Shown here one piece after another: positions 58,302-64,000 of a stretch of DNA of 64,000 bases. Position 1 is the stretch's first letter, and each line of letters opens with the position of its first letter. Source of the stretch: Lentinus brumalis (taxonomy: Eukaryota; Basidiomycota; Agaricomycetes; Polyporales; Polyporaceae); NCBI GenBank assembly GCA_001792895.1, contig MARA01000022.1, positions 124,001-188,000 of the forward strand, given 5' to 3'. The translations under genes were made by a program, and so were the position numbers. The notes under the pieces are model-generated. The model was given only the letters and a program-made list of their open reading frames with translations, searched no databases and was not told the origin of the DNA.

Positions 58302-60923
58302 TCAGTCCGTGGTATCCATCGGCTCACCCCTCGACTCGGATGGCTCCACGATATCCGACGAGATCGTGTACTCCGACGGGGTAGCCGGGATGACCGGCGA
58401 AGACGGGGGCGAGTTCGGGTCGACGACGCGCGAGAGGACTTCCGGGGGCAGGTGCGAGAAGAGCGCCTGGTTATTGTGCTTCACGTTGTTCTGCGTGCGT
58501 TGAGCGGCGTCAGAGATAATACTGCACGGGGTAGATGATGCGGGTAGACGCACTTTGATGTCGACAGGCCACTCCGCTGGAGCGTCCTCCTCTTCCTGGG
58601 GGAGCGCGCGGCTGTATATGAGGAAGTACGGGCCTGCGGCTAGATGCAGACCAGTAGAGTCGGTGAGCACGGTCTCCTCGGAGACCTGGTTCGAAGTGGT
58701 ATGTCAGGAAGCTGAGATAGAAGCACATGCAGAGAGAATCGGGACGAACTTCTGTGACCGCGTAATCTACGGTCTTCCACCACCTCCCCTTCTGCTTGAC
58801 GTAGGAGTAGAGGTGACTGCGCCCATAAAGACCGTCGTGTACCAAGACAACGCGGAGATCGTACTGTCGCGCGCATCAGTACCGAGGGCTCGCAACATGC
58901 ACGCTGAAACATACGCGGTGTTTCTGCAGCTCAGGACAGTCGAGCATGCCCTGCGCCTCGTCTCTCGCTTTTGCAACCGCGGTGTCGATTGCTGATGAAG
59001 GAAGATATCAGGAAAGGGAGATGGGAAGGGGGAATGGAACAGCTTACATCGTACATCCTCCTCGATCTTCTCGATGATCTGCGAGAGCTTCGCCTTGTTC
59101 GCCTTGATCTCCTCTGCGCGCTTCGGATCATCTTTGCTCTCCGCGACGTTCTCGTAGTAGTACAAGCACGACCGCAGGTCGGCCAACGTATCCTTATCCT
59201 GCAGGGGACTTAAGCAAGGACCAATCGCAGTGAGACATCGAACGCACATTGAAATGGAGCAGGTTCTTCTTCCGTGCTTCCAGCTCCTTGATCCCGTCCA
59301 GCAGACCGCGCTGGGCCATTCTCTTCTCATTCGCGAGGTCGAATGACTCCTGCATGAACTGGTCCAGGTACAGGCTCTTCGGGTACTTGAACAACGAGCG
59401 CTCGCTCTTCCGCCCGAGGGCCGCATCGTACGACGGAGGCGTCGCGTCGCGGATGAGCTCAAACGCGATCACCTCTGAGGGTTCAACGATGACGTGGCGC
59501 TTCGCCGTGGCCTTGTTCTTCAGCGTGTCTGGCGGCGCGAACTCGGCTGAGAGGGCAGAGAGCAGATCGTTGGATTCGGGCGAGGAGCGGACGTTCACCC
59601 GGACGACGCTGAGGTTGTGCGTATTGATGTCGTCGGGATCTGCGTTGTGTTCGCCATACTGGAGCTCCATGAGCCTGCGACCTGGGTCAGAAGCATGCAA
59701 CTCAGGACAGGGAACCACCAACTACCTCCGCTGCTTTCGTTCTGGGTTGTTGATGTTGTTGTACTGCAGGACGTTCTCGATGGCGTACACCAGCTTCTCG
59801 TAGAAGCCTAACATGCAATCAGCGTCATTCTGCCAAACTAGAGAGGGACATGCACTCACGAGCGGACACATCGCCTGGCCGTTCCGCCGGACTACTCCAG
59901 CACTCAGCAGCGAATGCCCTCAGAGGAGCGTCCGCGGTCAATTCCGTCATCCTTACATAGTCCATATGGGTATACGTCTCCAGCAAGGACCACGCCTGGT
60001 ATGCTGCACCCGATGCTACCGTCAGTCCGTATCAGGGAACTCGCACTGCGTGCCTCTCACCGGTGCCGGTCGTAGGAGCCTCCATCTCGGATGTGCCAGG
60101 CTCTAGCAGTGGCAGCCAGTGCGCGATGGTGTGCTTGAACTGCGGAACGAAGAACAGTCCGTGCAGAATCAGCGCTGCATGAGTCTCACTTGGCAGTGTC
60201 GGTCGCAGGGCAACAGGCCTATAAACTAGTCAGTACATGCTCGCGCGTCGCTGCTGGAGTGCATACGTGTCGCCCTGGCGCACCCGCTGCTCCAGCGGAA
60301 GCTCGTGGTAGACGTCTTCGCTGATGGTGTACGACAAGCTCGCCTCGATCGCCTGGCTCATCGCCTGGTCGTCCTGCGACATGCCCGCGGGCGCACTCGC
60401 CTCGACCTGCAACGCCCTCAGTACTGTGCCACTCCGCGTAAACATAGGTACGCACGTTGGATGGTACCACCGCCCAGTTCGGGTCGGGAGCCCGCTCGCT
60501 CGGTCCAAAGCGTGTGGTATGGTCCTCCAGCGATGCCCGCAACGCGCGCGCGAGCTCGTCGTCGTCGTCCTTTGTGAGGTCAATCACCCCCTTCTCCGGC
60601 CTCGATGCTACGGTCCTCGTTCACCACCGGCGCGCGAACGTCGAACAAAGACGGTACTCACGGGGAGGTGTGCGCGGCCCAGGACCAATGACCGGTGCGT
60701 TTATGGGCTCGAGCCGCGGCAGATCCGCGTACATGGGGTCCTCAGCCCCGGTGTCTCCTTCCAGCAGAGCGGACGCGGCCTTCTCGAGGTTGTTGTTGTG
60801 CTTCCGGAGGAGGGTGAGGGCATGGTACTCGTCGAGGTTGCCACCCATGATCGCGCTGAGAGTCTCGATGTCAGCCTGCTCCTGCGGCGTTGCAGGGGTC
60901 GGTCTGCTTGACATGTCAACCAT
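58302..60923 (-). CDS. USP25/28-like protein, catalytic cysteine missing
   Basis: Eleven exons: 60662-60923, 60456-60607, 60267-60406, 60061-60218, 59860-60003, 59726-59807, 59248-59674, 59048-59198, 58915-58991, 58750-58863, 58302-58685; 696 residues. Order: UBA-like helix bundle (about 12-55), two ubiquitin-interacting motifs (DDDDELARALRASLEDH and DDQAMSQAIEASL), then a UCH-type domain. Its C-terminal His box is clear: YDLRVVLVHDGLYGRSHLYS followed by WWKTVDYAVTEVSEE and GPYFLIYSR. The N-terminal Cys box, expected right after the second UIM, reads TPVALRPTLPSETHAALILH with no Cys in that whole exon (60061-60218). By layout it is the USP25/28-type deubiquitinase, but probably an inactive ubiquitin-binding scaffold. 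All exon junctions close in phase. Confidence 0.78.
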
Positions 60924-61458
60924 TGCTTATCGTAGGAGTCTGAAGGTCGTAAAGTGGCAGATAAGCAGAGAGGGGAGAGGGAGGAGGAGGTCATCTTCAG
61001 AAATGGCCGCTTGAAGCTTGAAGTGGCATGCGGCGCGCGCGCCGTGCGAACATAGCGCGCACTGGTCATGTACTTTGTTTTTCAGAGTCGAATACAAACT
61101 CATAGGCTTCGGACTTGAGCGCAACACGCTGAATGAGCCAAGGAATGAAGCGAATCGAGCGGCGAGGGAACAATCGCACACGAGCACAAAACATTCGCGA
61201 AACGCGAAGGATCTATTCACCATTATCCTCAATCTGCACCGAGCATCCCGTCTCGTCTTATGTATATTACACACGTCGTCGTCAACAGCCGTGAACGTCA
61301 CTCAAAAAAATAGCCGCGAATAGTAGGGTATATCTACAGGTAAATATGCAACCAGCCACGTCGAGGCTGCCGCAAGTGCACCGAGGGGGCAGGTGGACAG
61401 CAGTGGTGCACGACAGCAAAAGAGCCGAAGAACAGCAGAGCAAAGAGTCTCAAAAGAC
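60924..61458. other. Intergenic, promoter of the USP-like gene
   Basis: Between the USP-like start (60923) and the 3' end of the LCB2 gene (61459), both on the - strand. No motif recognised. Confidence 0.35.
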
Positions 61459-63658
61459 TCAAGGCATCTTGGGCGCGCGCACGATCTCGACCGCCCGGCT
61501 GATAATCTCCTCGACGGGCCACCGCTCGCCGGGGGCCTGCTTGAGGTCCAGCACCTCGCCGACCTCGTCGCACGCGCGGAGCACGATGTCGATGTCCTCC
61601 TTCGTGTGCGAGGCCGACAAGCAGAACCGGACGCGCGAGGTGACCAGGGGAGTGGCGGGGTACGCAACGACGACCACGACGATCGGGATCTGCCGCGTGC
61701 GCATCATCCGGCTGAAGACAGCCATCTTGCCAGGGTGGAAGAGCAGCAGGGGCACGACGGGGGAGTCGTCGTTGCCGTACGTGATGAAGCCGAGCTTCCG
61801 CAGGCCGCGGTTCAGGTATCGTGCGTTGAAGGCGAGCCTGCTCAGGCGGTGGCGGCCGTCGGAGCCGTCGATCATCACCGGGGAGAGAGGCATCCAGGAG
61901 GGAAGAGCCGACGCGGGAGCAGTACCGGGGACGACGTCAGCCTCAGACATGGCGAGGGCAGCCTCGTTCGAGCTGGAGCGGAGAAGGGCCAGCGAGGGGG
62001 ACGAGTGCGGCTTCTCCGCGGGCATCGTGATGCCCATGATGCTTGCCATGCTCGCAATGACCTGGGTGAGGACGGGAGGCGTCATGGACTCTGCGTACGT
62101 GAAGGAATGGCCCTGGATCCGCAGGCGGTCAATGACCGCCTTCTTGCCGGCGATGTAGCCACCAGCAGCGCCGAACGACTTGGTAAACGTGCCCATGAGG
62201 ATGTCGACCGAGTTGGGATCGACGCCGAAGTAGTCCGTCACGCCGCGTCCATTAGGGCCCATAGCGCCGACGGAGTGAGCCTCGTCGACGAAGAGGTAGA
62301 ACTGCCTCGACATATTTAGCAATTGCTTTCCCTTCTATGGGCTCATGGACACACCTTGTACTTCTTCTTCAACTCCATGATCACGGGCAGGTTTGCAAGT
62401 GTGCCCTCCATCGAGAACAGACCCTCGACGATGACCAGAATCTTCTTCCACGGGCGGTGAGTCTTCGGCTGGCCCTGGCTGATGACTTCGCGCAGCAGTC
62501 TCTCCAGCGCCTGCATGTCGTTGTGCTTGAACATGCGCACGTTCGCCCCGCTGAGACGGACGCCGTACCGGATAGACGCATGGTTGAGCTCATCGGAGAT
62601 GACGAGGCAGCCCTTGTTGACGAGGCCAGGGATGATGTTGGAGTTGGTGGCGAATCCCATGGAGCTGATGAGCGCGTCCTCCGTGCCCATGAACCGCGCA
62701 ACGAGCGCCTCCGCTTGTTGGTGCAAATCCAGGGTCCCGCCTTCGAGCCGGGTGCCGCCGGAGGAAACACCATACCGCTCGATGCTGGTCTCCACCGCAT
62801 CGGCGCACGGGCCGTTGCCCTGTGCGAACCCGAGGTAGTTGTACGACGAGATGTTGAGCGCGCGGGTGCGGGTACCAGTGGGGATCATGGTCTTGTTGTA
62901 GTCGGTCGAGTACCGGTCGAGGAGCATGATGGTACGCCCGGGGACGCCAGTGACGGGGTGAGAGAAGCAGTCGTCGATACGAAGCTTGAGGCGACGCGTG
63001 TAGAACGAGTCGAAGTCCGAGTTGAGCGCAGCATACCCCTAAAACACGAACACGCTCGACACGTAGCATGGATGAGGTGAATGGAGGAGCTCACGTTCCA
63101 CGGCAGCAAGTGCCTATAGTTCACATGACGAAACCTCTTGCCAACGAAGTCACGAAGATGGCCAAGGCAGATTACGAGGAGATAACTGATGTAGGTCGTG
63201 AGGAGGATGTAGTACGGGGGGTCTTGCTCGGGGTAGCTCTCGTATGGGGTGCCCGCCCTGTGTCGCGACGTGTACCTGTAGTCCTCGTTCCCGCAATGAC
63301 CGAACTCTGAGTGTACCGTCGTGAACACCTGCGAAGACGTCGGAGGGGTGCGAGGATATGACAGGCCGTCCGTGAAGTCTTGCCTCTCGTCCAGAACCGT
63401 GTCCTCCGAGCTCGAGGTCGCTGAAGAAGACATAGAGAGGGCCGGTGTCGATGCTGTCGATGAAGCGGCTGACCCACGCGTCCGTGCGCGAGCGTCGGCT
63501 GCCGAAACCGCGTTGAGGTAGGATGCAGCGGTTGACAGCCCAGAAGCCGACTTTTTCTTGAAGATAGACTGCGTCAGCGGCGCCGACTGGAACGCGATGG
63601 GAGACGGCCTGGAGGGCATGTTGGGCGTGCTCGACGTGTTCGACGCTCCCAAAGACAC
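61459..63658 (-). CDS. LCB2: Serine palmitoyltransferase subunit 2
   Basis: Exons 63095-63658, 62355-63038 and 61459-62301 encode 696 residues. The N-terminal 110 residues are Ser/Ala-rich and probably disordered; a membrane helix (about 148-163, YYILLTTYISYLLVICLG) precedes the PLP fold. Landmarks are YNYLGFAQ, FATNSNIIPGLVNKG, DELNHAS, VDEAHSVGAMGPNGRG and the PLP lysine in GTFTKSFGAAGGYIAG (about 457). With LCB1 this ER enzyme condenses serine with palmitoyl-CoA, the first step of sphingolipid synthesis. The Ser-rich insert between HSFTYAESMTPP and FNARYLNRGLRK is longer than I would expect. Start: first ATG in frame, at MSLGASNTSS. Confidence 0.93.
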
Positions 63659-64000
63659 GGCGCAGGCGGGACAGCAACGGGAGGCAACGGGGCGGGGAGA
63701 AGCGTCGACCCCAACGCGCTAAGTATTAATGGGGTACTATCGGAGTTTCAAACAAATAGAGCCTAGACTAATCGGACTTCCGCTCCGCCGATAGTCGGGC
63801 ATCTCACAAATGAGTAACCCACACCTCGTCATAACTCCGTCAGCGGGCAGACCATTTGAAACCTCGGAGTGAGACGGAAAAGATAACACGGAAAATGCAG
63901 GAAGTTCGTATTCAGGCAGGACCAGTGCCACAGGAGGATGAGGCGTAGCATAGTAGTAGCATAAGTAAGCAGCGGGTGAACGAAACGGAAGCAGGGTGCG
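63659..64000. promoter_or_regulatory. 5' region of LCB2
   Basis: Upstream of the - strand LCB2 start at 63658 to the window end. No TATA or repeat stands out. Confidence 0.35.

Noticed and set aside
61393..62319. Long + strand open frame (about 308 codons) opposite LCB2 exon 3, and another at 62337-63080
   Set aside because: Both are shadows of GC-rich LCB2 codons; their translations are Arg/His/Asp-rich and unlike any protein, while the - strand reads a full PLP enzyme.
1..64000. CRISPR arrays, operons, Shine-Dalgarno sites
   Set aside because: The window is eukaryotic with spliced genes; no spaced direct-repeat array was seen and prokaryotic signals do not apply.

Overview
This is a eukaryotic, fungal window. 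Nearly every gene is split by many short GT-AG introns of about 47-70 nt, coding DNA is GC-rich, and several families are typical of Agaricomycetes: class E P450 arrays, DUF6533 and FPID-type seven-helix proteins, AAD-type aldo-keto reductases, and kinase-like singletons. A white-rot polypore-like basidiomycete is the best guess. No rRNA, tRNA, CRISPR array or intact transposon was recognised. Exon models were built by hand from splice signals, reading phase and comparison between paralogues inside the window.

Layout. 1-4.7 kb: three copies of an unrecognised three-exon gene (one +, two -), with duplicated flanks that imply a further copy just left of the window. 4.8-12.2 kb: a coiled-coil/DUF6697-like protein, two paralogous seven-helix membrane proteins, and between them a small protein ending in a KPWE motif (PEX39-like). 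13-33 kb: a P450 array with three intact genes on this stretch of the - strand (starts at 19860, 22580 and 33174), one intact + gene (25154), one pseudogene (13048), one copy with two single-base deletions (28778) and one relict (33.4-33.7 kb). An aryl-alcohol-dehydrogenase-like AKR and a SUZ-domain protein are interspersed. 34-46 kb: a kinase-like protein, two tandem DUG1-type M20 metallodipeptidase genes with another P450 relict between them, a gene-poor stretch, and a last intact P450. 46-64 kb: a hypothetical gene, an alpha/beta-hydrolase, a second kinase-like gene, a DUF6533 membrane protein, then housekeeping genes: DUS3, a hypothetical gene, a USP25/28-like protein lacking the catalytic cysteine, and LCB2 of serine palmitoyltransferase.

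How the genes relate. The P450s share one exon architecture, including a 14-nt micro-exon coding the I-helix GADT motif, so they are a locally amplified family. With the AKR they suit oxidation and reduction of aromatics or secondary metabolites, but no terpene synthase, PKS or NRPS backbone gene is present, so this is not a complete biosynthetic cluster. Both dipeptidase genes carry a tandem GATA-type site about 80-110 bp upstream, which suggests nitrogen control. The right end is ordinary core metabolism and RNA/protein modification.
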